From Streptomyces pyxinicus (GTDB lineage: Bacteria; Actinomycetota; Actinomycetes; Streptomycetales; Streptomycetaceae), in contig NZ_JANUGP010000037.1 of assembly GCF_024753135.1 (NCBI RefSeq), positions 1 through 61,464 on the forward strand: a stretch of DNA of 61,464 nucleotides, written 5' to 3'. The position numbers and the translations under genes are program-made. The notes under the pieces are model-generated. The model was not told the origin of the DNA, made no database searches, and saw only the letters and a program-made list of their open reading frames with translations. Below, in pieces: positions 1-7,880 of this stretch (positions are counted from its first letter, which is position 1; the number at the start of each line of letters is the position of its first letter).

Positions 1-18
1 GCACGTCGGAGCGGGGTA

Positions 19-747
19 CTACGGTCGCGGGTTCCGGTCGCGGATCATGAGGGCGGCCCGCTTGCCGGGCACGTCGACCTCGGCCGCGCGGCGGAAGCCG
101 GCGCTCTGGAACGCGGCGACGGACCGGGTGTTGCGCAGGTCCGGTTCCGCCACCACGCGCGCGCAGGCGGGGCGCCGGTCGAGCACGAGGCCGGCCACGG
201 CCCGGAGCAGGGCCGGGCCCAGGCCGCGCCCCCGGTCCCCGGCGTCGCCCAGGAGCAGGTGGACGCCGGTGTCGTGGGGGCGGGCCGGGTAGCGGCGGGC
301 GAGCGGGTCCAGGTCGGCCCGGTAGATCTCCCAGTAGCTCATCGGTACGCCGTCCAGCAGCCCGAGGCACGGCACGCTGCGTCCGTCGCCGTCCAGTTGG
401 GCCCGCACGTGGTCCGCCGTCCGCTCCTCGGGGCCGGCCAGCTCCCAGAACTCAGCGACGGCGGGGTCGTTCATCCAGCCGTGGAGCAGCGGCAGGTCGT
501 GCGGGAGGCGGACCGGCACCAGGTGGAAGGAGCCGACGGGGGTGGCGGCCGGGCCCCAGGCGGCGACCCGGTCCAGGAGGTCCGGGCTGTCCGTGGTGCC
601 CGACGCGAACAGGGCGAGGTACTCGGCGGGCAGATGCAGGTCGAGCGTGTCCTCGCAGTCCCCGTCGTCGTCCTCGACGGAGAACACGCCGAACAGGGGG
701 CCGGTGCGGGCGGGACCGTGGGCTGCGTTCGCGTCGGCGGGCGGCAT
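19..747 (-). CDS. Siderophore N-acyltransferase, GNAT fold (IucB/RhbD-like)
   Basis: This 242-residue protein probably transfers an acyl group to the hydroxylated amine that is later joined to citrate in a hydroxamate siderophore. The C-terminal 150 residues form the acyltransferase domain: a segment with HGWMNDPAVAEFW near residue 89, a central MSYWEIYRADLDPLA, and the acetyl-CoA loop GDRGRGLGPALL near residue 172. These match the IucB/RhbD/MbtK family, but the first 60 residues have no clear match. The ATG at 747 follows GAGAGGAG at a good distance. It lies 67 bases after the IucA/IucC gene on the same strand and is probably the third gene of that operon. Its stop is TAG at 19-21, so the gene is complete. 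The acyl donor (acetyl or longer) cannot be read from sequence. Confidence 0.82.
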   Translation of the reverse strand: MPPADANAAHGPARTGPLFGVFSVEDDDGDCEDTLDLHLPAEYLALFASGTTDSPDLLDRVAAWGPAATPVGSFHLVPVRLPHDLPLLHGWMNDPAVAEFWELAGPEERTADHVRAQLDGDGRSVPCLGLLDGVPMSYWEIYRADLDPLARRYPARPHDTGVHLLLGDAGDRGRGLGPALLRAVAGLVLDRRPACARVVAEPDLRNTRSVAAFQSAGFRRAAEVDVPGKRAALMIRDRNPRP

Positions 748-814
748 GACGCGCTCCTCTCAGGAGGCGACGGGGGCGGAGACTCGGCGGCGGGTCCGGT
801 CCTCGACGGCGGGA

Positions 815-2812
815 TCAGGCGTGCAGGGGGTTGGCGATGGTGACGTAGACGGACTGGGTGTCGACCGGGCCGACGAGTTCGTCGAGGCCGCGCAGCCGGG
901 TCAGGAGGTTGGCCTTGCAACGCAGGACGGGCGAGTCGAGCAGCCGGGCGGGCAGCGGGCTGCGCGGGGCGCCGGGGCCGGTGGCGAGGCCGGTGAGGAA
1001 GCGCCGGAAGGCGGCCAGCAGCAGCCGCTCGTCGGCGAGGTGCTGGGAGCCGAGGGCGCCGATCAGGCCGAACACGTTGTTGACGGCGAGGTAGTAGGCG
1101 AAGCGTTCGTCGGTGACCTCGTCGGAGACGAACGTGTCGCTGCGCTCGCCGACGCCGGGCAGCCGGGCCTCCAGTTCGGCGCGCCGGGATTCGCGGAAGT
1201 AGTACCCCTGGTTGTCGCGGTACCGGCCGCCGGCGGGCCAGCCGTCGCCGTCCAGCAGCAGCAGCGTGTTCTGCTGGTGCGCTTCGAGGGCGATGCCCGC
1301 CGCGCCGTCCAGCCAGAGCACGGGCCGTACGACGTGCTCCAGATACCGCAGGAACCACTCGGCGGCGACGGCCCCGACCGGTCTGCCGGTGCGGGCGGCG
1401 AGCCGGGCCAGCAGCCGGGCCAGCCGGGACCGCATCGGCCACGTGCCACGATCCTCACCGGAGTCGGGGTCCGGGAGCGGCCGGGGCGAGAGGAGTCCGG
1501 CGACGCAGCCGACGTCGTCCGCCGGGGCGAACGGGTTGTGCCGGATCACCACGTCAAGGCCGGGCACCGGCAGCCCGTCCGGGCCGTCGACGGCGAGCCA
1601 GGCCGGGTCGCGGACGATGTCGAAGCCGGGGTGCGCGGCCCCCCACCGCTCCGCCAGCCCGGCGCGCAGCAGCCGGTGCACCTCCACCCCGCGGTGCAGC
1701 TCCTTGCGCAGGTTCTCCCGGCGGGAGTTGGTGATGCGCAGCCCCAGGGACAGCTTGAGCATCGCGGGCGCCCCGGACCGGTGGACGGTGCGGACGGAGG
1801 ACGTGGGGTGCCAGGGCGGTCCGGCGGGGCCGAGGTCGCGCAGCAGCCCGGAGTCCAGGAGTGCGGCGACGGGCTCGCGGTGCCGTGTCTCGCGGGCCTG
1901 CCACGGGTGCAGCGGCAGGGCGGCGTAGCCGTCGGGCAGGGGCAGCGCGGTGGCGGCGAGGCGTCGGGTGAGGTCCCCGGCGGGCACGGCACGGCCGCGT
2001 TCGGTCCAGGCGGAGTCGGCCGCGAGCAGGGCGGGGGCGACGGCCAGCCAGTGCAGCGGGAAGGCCCCGCGCAGTTCGGGTGAGTACCGGCGGCCCTCGG
2101 ACTCCGTCAGGCCCTCGCGGCTCTTGGGGGTGGGGTGCAGGGGGTGGCCGAGCAGGAGGGCCTGTTCGGCGGAGAGGAAGCGGTCGGGGCCGTCGGCGGG
2201 GTGGGCGCGCCGGTCGCGGACGAAGACGGCGGTACGGCGCAGGGAGTCGGCGACCCGGGCCGCGAGGTCGCCGTCGTCACCGTGGCCACCGGTCCCGGTG
2301 CCGGGTGCGGTGCGGCGGGGGCCGTCCTCGGTCTCCCGGGCGAGGGGCACGGTGGCGCTCTCGCCGGGGCGCGGGTCCGGCGCGCTCTCCCGGGTGAGCA
2401 GGGCGGCGAGCGTCACGGCGTCGGCGGGCGGGGCGTCGACGGGGGTGCCGGTGAGGCGGGGCGGTCCGAAGCGGTGCCAGCCCGTCGGGGACCAGTAGCG
2501 GACCGGCACGGTCAGGGCGGTGCCGCTGGCCGGCAGGGGCACGTGCAGGACACCGCCGGCGGGGGCGGGGAGGCCGGTCTCGCGCACCCAGCACCGCAGC
2601 AGGTTCTCCACCGCGGCTGCCCCCGCGGCGGCGTCGGGGTCGGGGTGCTCCAGCGGGTCGGCGCCCGGCTCCGGCTGCCGGACCAAGGAGACGCTGCGCC
2701 GCTTCTGCTGGGGAACCGCCTCGGCGAGCGGGACGGGTGAGTTGGAGGCGCCGGCGTCCCCCTGTTCGTCGGGAGCGCCGGAGCGGCCGTCGGAAGCGGG
2801 GGTGTCGTTCAT
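815..2812 (-). CDS. NRPS-independent siderophore synthetase, IucA/IucC family
   Basis: A 665-residue member of the IucA/IucC family, ATP-dependent ligases that join a carboxylate (usually citrate) to an amine or hydroxylamine in siderophore assembly. Family signatures are HPLHPTPKSREGL (about residue 225), LPLHPWQARE (about 310), TSSVRTVHRSGAPAMLKLSLGLRITNS as a shorter recognisable core around residues 345-370 (substrate and ATP region), and EAHQQNTLLLLDGDG plus the FRES segment near residues 515-545. The C-terminal part resembles the FhuF/ferric-reductase-like region of these enzymes. The N-terminal 50 residues are acidic and low-complexity, making it slightly longer than usual (about 600). 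ATG at 2812 is preceded by GGAG. It lies between the aminotransferase and the acyltransferase in one orientation. Whether it makes the first or second amide bond is not decidable here. Confidence 0.9.
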   Translation of the reverse strand: MNDTPASDGRSGAPDEQGDAGASNSPVPLAEAVPQQKRRSVSLVRQPEPGADPLEHPDPDAAAGAAAVENLLRCWVRETGLPAPAGGVLHVPLPASGTALTVPVRYWSPTGWHRFGPPRLTGTPVDAPPADAVTLAALLTRESAPDPRPGESATVPLARETEDGPRRTAPGTGTGGHGDDGDLAARVADSLRRTAVFVRDRRAHPADGPDRFLSAEQALLLGHPLHPTPKSREGLTESEGRRYSPELRGAFPLHWLAVAPALLAADSAWTERGRAVPAGDLTRRLAATALPLPDGYAALPLHPWQARETRHREPVAALLDSGLLRDLGPAGPPWHPTSSVRTVHRSGAPAMLKLSLGLRITNSRRENLRKELHRGVEVHRLLRAGLAERWGAAHPGFDIVRDPAWLAVDGPDGLPVPGLDVVIRHNPFAPADDVGCVAGLLSPRPLPDPDSGEDRGTWPMRSRLARLLARLAARTGRPVGAVAAEWFLRYLEHVVRPVLWLDGAAGIALEAHQQNTLLLLDGDGWPAGGRYRDNQGYYFRESRRAELEARLPGVGERSDTFVSDEVTDERFAYYLAVNNVFGLIGALGSQHLADERLLLAAFRRFLTGLATGPGAPRSPLPARLLDSPVLRCKANLLTRLRGLDELVGPVDTQSVYVTIANPLHA

Positions 2813-2974
2813 GGCGGGCTCCAGGGGCTGGGGAAGGAGTGGCTCGCGGGCCGGGTCCGGCGCCGCTCGACCACGGGGGCCGCAGAAGGGGCGCCTGCCT
2901 CGGGGAGGGCGGCCCGGTCTCCTTCGGGCGGGTGGTCGGGGCGGTCTCGGGTGCCGGTCACCGGCCGGCGGTGT

Positions 2975-4534
2975 TCAGTCCGCGGGCCGGCCCGGGGCGC
3001 CGGGGCGCGGGTGCCGGGGGTGGTCGCGGGCCACCGCCGTCACCGCGTCGGTGAGCCGGTCGAGGACGGCCTCGGCCTGTTCGTCGCTGATGGTCAGGGG
3101 TGGCAGCAGCCGGACCACGGACGCGTGCCGGCCGCCGAGCTCGACGATCAGCCCGCGTGCGAGGCACTCCCGCCGCACGGCCGCGGCGAGGTGGGGCGCG
3201 GCCGGGCGGGGTGCGCCGGCGGATTCCGGGCCGTCCGGCGTCACGGCGTCCAACGCGACCGAGGCAGCCGAGGCAGCCGGGGCAGCCGGGGCTTCAGAAC
3301 CACCCGAGGCATCCAGAGCCATGGAGCCGGCCGAGGCAGCCGGAATGTGCGAGCCGCCCGGAACCACCGAGCCACCGTCCGGGGCTTCCGCCTCCGGCTC
3401 CACCACCTCCACCCCGATCATCAGCCCCCGCCCCCGCACCTCGCCGACGCACGCGAAATCACGCAGGAATCGGTCGAGTTGGGACAGCATGCGAGCGCCG
3501 AGGTCGGCGGCCCGGGCGGCGAGGCCGTGCTCGCGGACGTAGGCGAGGGTCGCGGTGCCGGCGGCCATGGCGAGCTGGTTGCCGCGGAAGGTGCCCGCGT
3601 GGGCGCCGGGCTCCCAGACGTCCAGCTCCTCGCGGTAGACGATCACGGCCAGGGGCAGACTGCCGCCGATGGCCTTGGACATGACCATGATGTCGGGGGT
3701 GACGCCGCTGTGGTCTACGGCCCAGAAGGCCCCGGTGCGGCCGACGCCGGTCTGGATCTCGTCGGCGATCAGCGGAACGTTCCGGTCCGCGGTGATCCGG
3801 CGCATCCGGCGCAGCCACGCGTCCGGCGCGGGGATCACGCCGCCCTCGCCCTGCACGGGTTCGAGGATCATCCCGGCGGGCAGCGGCACGCCCGACTTGG
3901 GGTCGTCGAGCAGGGACTCGGTCCAGCGGGCCCCGAGTTCGGCGCCGCGCGGGCCGCCGACGCCGAAGGGGCAGCGGTAGTCCTGCGGGTAGGGCAGGCG
4001 GGTCACCTGGACCTCGGGGGCGCCTCCGGAGGCGGCGAGCGCGCCGGCGGTCATGCCGTGGTAGGCGCCGGTGAAGGCGAGGACGCCGGTGCGGCCGGTC
4101 GCGGCCCGGGCCAGTTTCAGGGCGGCCTCGACGGCGTCGGTGCCGGCCGGCCCGCAGAACTGGACCCGGGCGCGCTCGGCGAGGCCGGGCGGCAGGGTGC
4201 GGAACAGCTCGGTGACGAAGGCGTCCTTGACGGGGGTCGCGAGGTCGAGCACGGTGAGCGGGGCGCCGGAGTCGAGGACCCCCCGGACGGCCTCCAGCAC
4301 GACCGGGTGGTTGTGGCCGAGCGCGAGGGTGCCGGCGCCGGAGAGGCAGTCCAGGTAACGGCGGCCGTCGGCGCCCTCGATGGTGAGCCCGCGGGCCCGG
4401 ACCGGCACGATGGGCAGGGCGCGGGCGTAGGTGCGGGCCGAGGACTCCCGCGCCGACTGGCGGCCGAGGATCCCCTCGGGCACGGCACGTGCCTGTTCCT
4501 GCGGCCCTTGGGCCACCGAATCCGTAACGGCCAC
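2975..4534 (-). CDS. Diaminobutyrate-2-oxoglutarate aminotransferase (siderophore type)
   Basis: A class-III PLP aminotransferase predicted to make 2,4-diaminobutyrate from aspartate semialdehyde with glutamate as donor, the first step towards 1,3-diaminopropane-type siderophores (RhbA-like). Visible marks are LSGAGTLALGHNHP near the N-terminus, TGAYHGMT, the cofactor aspartate in LIADEIQTGVGRTG, and the PLP-binding lysine in VMSKAIGGSLP. I chose the GTG at 4534 (519 residues) because GGGGAGG precedes it. An upstream in-frame extension to 4606 is possible but lacks family similarity. A roughly 60-residue Ala/Ser/Pro/Gly-rich insertion separates the main domain from the small C-terminal domain, which resumes at ECLARGLIVELGGRH. 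This explains the length over the usual 420-460. It is the first gene of the leftward siderophore operon. Confidence 0.88.
   Translation of the reverse strand: MAVTDSVAQGPQEQARAVPEGILGRQSARESSARTYARALPIVPVRARGLTIEGADGRRYLDCLSGAGTLALGHNHPVVLEAVRGVLDSGAPLTVLDLATPVKDAFVTELFRTLPPGLAERARVQFCGPAGTDAVEAALKLARAATGRTGVLAFTGAYHGMTAGALAASGGAPEVQVTRLPYPQDYRCPFGVGGPRGAELGARWTESLLDDPKSGVPLPAGMILEPVQGEGGVIPAPDAWLRRMRRITADRNVPLIADEIQTGVGRTGAFWAVDHSGVTPDIMVMSKAIGGSLPLAVIVYREELDVWEPGAHAGTFRGNQLAMAAGTATLAYVREHGLAARAADLGARMLSQLDRFLRDFACVGEVRGRGLMIGVEVVEPEAEAPDGGSVVPGGSHIPAASAGSMALDASGGSEAPAAPAASAASVALDAVTPDGPESAGAPRPAAPHLAAAVRRECLARGLIVELGGRHASVVRLLPPLTISDEQAEAVLDRLTDAVTAVARDHPRHPRPGAPGRPAD
3190..3400. repeat. 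Short-period repeat coding an Ala-rich insertion
   Basis: Within the aminotransferase gene, a 9-base unit (GAGGCAGCC, varying to GGGGCAGCC) is repeated head to tail from 3261 to about 3291, and further copies occur near 3331. It codes the low-complexity insertion between the catalytic and small domains. The pattern suggests expansion by replication slippage that kept the frame. Confidence 0.6.
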
Positions 4535-4886
4535 GGCGCGTCGTCCTCCCCGCGGTTCACAGGCGAGCTGATGCCGGGGACCGGGCGCAGGCAGCGGGCC
4601 CCCCACCGCTACAACCGCCGACGGCCCGCCGGGTTACGGGTCAGGACGGATTCGTTGCGCGAGGCAGGGCGTGAGGGGGCTCGCATCGGTGTCCCGCGCG
4701 CCCGGTCGGCCGGGTCGGACGGCTTGTAGCCGAACCGTTGCCGCCCCGTGGGAAGTCCCCCACAGCGAGCGCATAGTGTGTGAGGCCGTTCCCGAAGGGC
4801 CGGGGACCGGCGTGAACTCCCCACGGGTGCGCGGCCGGTGTCCCGGGCCGAGCACGAGTTCCTTCACAGCAGGGGGAGTCACCACC
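4535..4886. promoter_or_regulatory. Divergent intergenic region, siderophore operon / protease gene
   Basis: This 352-base region separates the leftward siderophore genes from the rightward lipoprotein protease and must hold both promoters. A TAGTGT hexamer at 4776-4781 is a reasonable Streptomyces -10 for the protease gene, but no clear -35 lies at the right distance. I looked for the 19-base iron box recognised by DmdR1/DtxR regulators (TTAGGTTAGGCTAACCTAA consensus) and did not find a convincing copy. No gene is supported here. Confidence 0.5.
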
Positions 4887-6107
4887 ATGCGATCCATACG
4901 GCCGTCGTCCACCGTCCGGCGAGGAGGGGGCAGGCGCCGTACTCCGTCCGCGCTGGCGGCGCTCGCCCTCGTCCCGGCGCTGGCGCTGACCGCCACCGCC
5001 TGCAACGGCGACGACAACGCCGACGGCCGGCCGTCCGCCACCGCGACCGTGGGTTCCGGCGACGGCAAGATCCGGATTCCGGACAACCTCAAGAAGAGGC
5101 TGAAGGAACACGGCATCGACGTCGACAAGTGGCAGGACGGCGCCTGGAAGAACTGGAACCGGGACGACTGGCTGCGCGAGGCCGACGACTTCATCAACCC
5201 GATCATCAAGGGGCTGTGGAACCCGGACCGGATGCGGGACGCGAACGATCCCGACAAGGGTGTCGACGAGAACGACCTCTCCGGTGACCAGGGCGTCACC
5301 GACCCGACGCCGCAGCCGGTGCGGGCCCAGACCGTCGCGCCGCCGTACCACTCCAACGCCGCCACCTCGGGCAAGGTGTTCTTCGACTCCCCCGAGGGCA
5401 CCATGGTCTGCTCGGCGACGGTCGTGACCGATCCGGCGCACCCGGGCAAGTCCAACATGATCTGGACGGCGGGCCACTGTGTGCACGCCGGCAAGGGCGG
5501 CGGCTGGTACCGGAATATCGCCTTCGTGCCGTCGTACAACAACGCCGGTATGTCGGCCGCCCAATTGAAGAGCGCGAGCCGGTCCGAGGTGGCTCCGTAC
5601 GGCGTCTGGTGGGCCGACGAGGCGCAGACCTCGCAGCAGTGGATCGACCAGGGCGGCGAGAGCGGCGGTGACGGCGCCTCGTACGACTTCGCGGTCATCC
5701 ATGTCACGCCGGAGCAGGGCGGTGACGGCAAGTCGCTGGAGGAGACCGTCGGCGGGGCGCTGCCGGTGAACTTCGACGCGCCCGCTGTGCCGAAGGTGAA
5801 CAGCATCACCGCGTCCGGGTATCCGGCGGCGGCCCCCTACGACGGCCGGCTGCTGTACCGGTGCCAGGACAGGCCGGGCCGGCTGTCCCTGCAGGCGTCG
5901 GCGCCGACGATGTACCGGATCGGCTGCACGATGACCGGCGGCGCCTCGGGCGGCGGCTGGGTGGAGACGGGGGCGGACGGCAAGCCGGCCCTGGTCTCCA
6001 ACACCTCCATCGGCCCGGTGAAGTCGGGCTGGCTGGCCGGTCCCCGGCTGGGTGACGTGGCCAAGGGCGTGTACGACTCGGTGAGCCGGAAGTTCGCCGG
6101 GCGCTGA
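4887..6107 (+). CDS. Secreted lipoprotein, trypsin-like serine protease
   Basis: A 406-residue exported protease. The N-terminus has arginines, a hydrophobic stretch and a lipobox ending TATAC at about residue 38, so it is probably lipidated and surface-held. An acidic, tryptophan-containing linker follows. The catalytic histidine lies in WTAGHCV, the aspartate in SYDFAVIHV and the nucleophile serine in TGGASGGGW, giving a complete trypsin/V8-type triad in the usual order. I place the start at ATG 4887, eight bases after AGGGGGAG. The open frame extends upstream to 4671, but that part lacks a signal sequence. The gene is followed by a strong hairpin and converges on hflX. The substrate is unknown. 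Confidence 0.85.
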   Translation: MRSIRPSSTVRRGGGRRRTPSALAALALVPALALTATACNGDDNADGRPSATATVGSGDGKIRIPDNLKKRLKEHGIDVDKWQDGAWKNWNRDDWLREADDFINPIIKGLWNPDRMRDANDPDKGVDENDLSGDQGVTDPTPQPVRAQTVAPPYHSNAATSGKVFFDSPEGTMVCSATVVTDPAHPGKSNMIWTAGHCVHAGKGGGWYRNIAFVPSYNNAGMSAAQLKSASRSEVAPYGVWWADEAQTSQQWIDQGGESGGDGASYDFAVIHVTPEQGGDGKSLEETVGGALPVNFDAPAVPKVNSITASGYPAAAPYDGRLLYRCQDRPGRLSLQASAPTMYRIGCTMTGGASGGGWVETGADGKPALVSNTSIGPVKSGWLAGPRLGDVAKGVYDSVSRKFAGR

Positions 6108-6135
6108 CGTCCGTACAGGCACCGGATACGGCGAC

Positions 6136-6165
6136 GGCCCGCCGCCCCTTGCGGGGTGGCGGGCC
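6136..6165. terminator. Bidirectional terminator hairpin, protease / hflX
   Basis: A 13-base-pair stem (6136-6148 with 6153-6165; one G-T pair) closes on the loop TTGC. It lies between the stop of the protease gene (6107) and the stop of hflX (6190), so it can serve both converging transcripts. No long T-run follows, as is common in Streptomyces. Confidence 0.75.
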
Positions 6166-6189
6166 TTCGGCGGTGCACCGGCGGGTGGC

Positions 6190-7680
6190 TCAGCTCGCGG
6201 AGACCGGTGCGTACGGCGCCAGGTCCGCCGCCAGTTCCTCGTGCACCCGGGCCTTGAGCAGGGTGCCCTCCGCGAGGTGCTCCTCGGAGATCACCTCGCC
6301 CTCGGTGTGGGCGCGGGCGACGAGCTTGCCGTGCGTGTACGGCACGAGCGCCTCGACCTCGACCGAGGGGCGGGGCAGCTCGTCGTCGATCAGGGTGAGC
6401 AGTTCCTCGATGCCCTGGCCGGTGCGGGCCGAGACGGTGATCGAGCGCTTCTCCGTGCGCTGGAGCCGCTGGAGGACCAGCGGGTCGGCGGCGTCCGCCT
6501 TGTTGATGACGACGATCTCGGGCACCCCGGTGGCGCCGACGTCCCGGATCACCTCGCGCACGGCGGCAAGCTGCTCCTCCGGGTCCGGGTGCGAGCCGTC
6601 CACCACGTGCAGGATCAGGTCGGAGTCGCCGACCTCCTCCATGGTGGAGCGGAACGCCTCGACCAGGTGGTGCGGCAGGTGCCGGACGAAGCCGACGGTG
6701 TCCGCCAGCGTGTACAGCCGGCCGCTCGGGGTCTCCGCGCGGCGCACGGTCGGGTCCAGGGTCGCGAACAGCGCGTTCTCGACCAGGACGCCGGCCCCGG
6801 TGAGCCGGTTGAGGAGGGAGGACTTGCCCGCGTTGGTGTAGCCCGCGATGGCCACGGACGGCACCTTGTTGCGGCGGCGCTCCTGGCGCTTGACCTCGCG
6901 GCCGGTCTTCATGTCCGCGATCTCCCGGCGCATCTTCGCCATCTTCTCGCGGATCCGGCGCCGGTCCGTCTCGATCTTGGTCTCACCGGGGCCACGCGTG
7001 GCGAGCCCGCCGCGACCGCCACCCATCTGCCGGGACAGCGACTGGCCCCAGCCGCGCAGCCTCGGCAGCATGTACTGCATCTGCGCGAGCGCGACCTGCG
7101 CCTTGCCCTCCCGGGACTTGGCGTGCTGGGCGAAGATGTCCAGGATCAGGGCCGTACGGTCGATGACCTTGACCTTGACCACGTCCTCCAGCTGGATCAG
7201 CTGGCCGGGGCTCAGCTCACCGTCGCAGATCACCGTGTCCGCGCCGGTGTCGAGGACGATGTCCCGCAGCTCCAGGGCCTTGCCGGAGCCGATGTAGGTG
7301 GCCGCGTCGGGCTTGTCGCGGCGCTGGATGACGCCGTCGAGCACGAGGGCGCCCGCCGTCTCCGCGAGGGCGGCCAGCTCCGCGAGGGAGTTGTCGGCGT
7401 CCTGTGCGGTGCCGGTGGTCCACACCCCGACGAGCACGACCCGCTCCAGACGGAGCTGCCGGTACTCGACCTCGGTGACATCCTCCAGCTCGGTGGACAG
7501 GCCGGCCACGCGGCGCAGGGCCGCGCGCTCGGAGCGGTCGAACTGGTCGCCGTCCCGCTCGCCGTCGATCTCGTGGCTCCAGGCGACGTCCTCTTCCATC
7601 AGGGCATCGGCCCGCAGGCCCTCGGGGTAGTCGTGCGCGAGGCGCTTGGTGTCCTGGGAAGGGGAAGAAGAGGAGGTCAT
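6190..7680 (-). CDS. hflX: GTPase HflX, ribosome-associated
   Basis: HflX GTPases bind the 50S subunit and split stalled ribosomes under stress. This 496-residue protein has an N-terminal HflX domain (with LVGVWTTG and the GSGKALELRDI segment at about 130-145), a basic coiled linker rich in Lys/Arg (about 250-280), then the G domain: Walker A GYTNAGKSSLLNRL, DTVGFVRHLPHHLVEAF (G3 and switch II) and NKADAADP (G4). The N-terminal 50 residues are acidic and longer than in E. coli HflX, as in other actinobacteria. ATG at 7680 follows AAGGATCC. It is probably a single-gene unit: its upstream neighbour lies 200 bases away and a hairpin ends it. Confidence 0.96.
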   Translation of the reverse strand: MTSSSSPSQDTKRLAHDYPEGLRADALMEEDVAWSHEIDGERDGDQFDRSERAALRRVAGLSTELEDVTEVEYRQLRLERVVLVGVWTTGTAQDADNSLAELAALAETAGALVLDGVIQRRDKPDAATYIGSGKALELRDIVLDTGADTVICDGELSPGQLIQLEDVVKVKVIDRTALILDIFAQHAKSREGKAQVALAQMQYMLPRLRGWGQSLSRQMGGGRGGLATRGPGETKIETDRRRIREKMAKMRREIADMKTGREVKRQERRRNKVPSVAIAGYTNAGKSSLLNRLTGAGVLVENALFATLDPTVRRAETPSGRLYTLADTVGFVRHLPHHLVEAFRSTMEEVGDSDLILHVVDGSHPDPEEQLAAVREVIRDVGATGVPEIVVINKADAADPLVLQRLQRTEKRSITVSARTGQGIEELLTLIDDELPRPSVEVEALVPYTHGKLVARAHTEGEVISEEHLAEGTLLKARVHEELAADLAPYAPVSAS

Positions 7681-7880
7681 TGGATCCTTACGTCGATGGG
7701 ATTACCGTGCCGGTCTCCGTGGGCGGCCGGGCGGACCGCTCATCCTGTACAACGCGCGAGTACCCCGGGAGATTCCCGCCTCCCCCGCCGCGCCGCCCCG
7801 ATGCCGACCTGAAGATGGTCGCACGGGACGGCACGTCTCGTCACCGTGTTATCGGCGCGCGGGGCGGCGCGCGGGATGCC

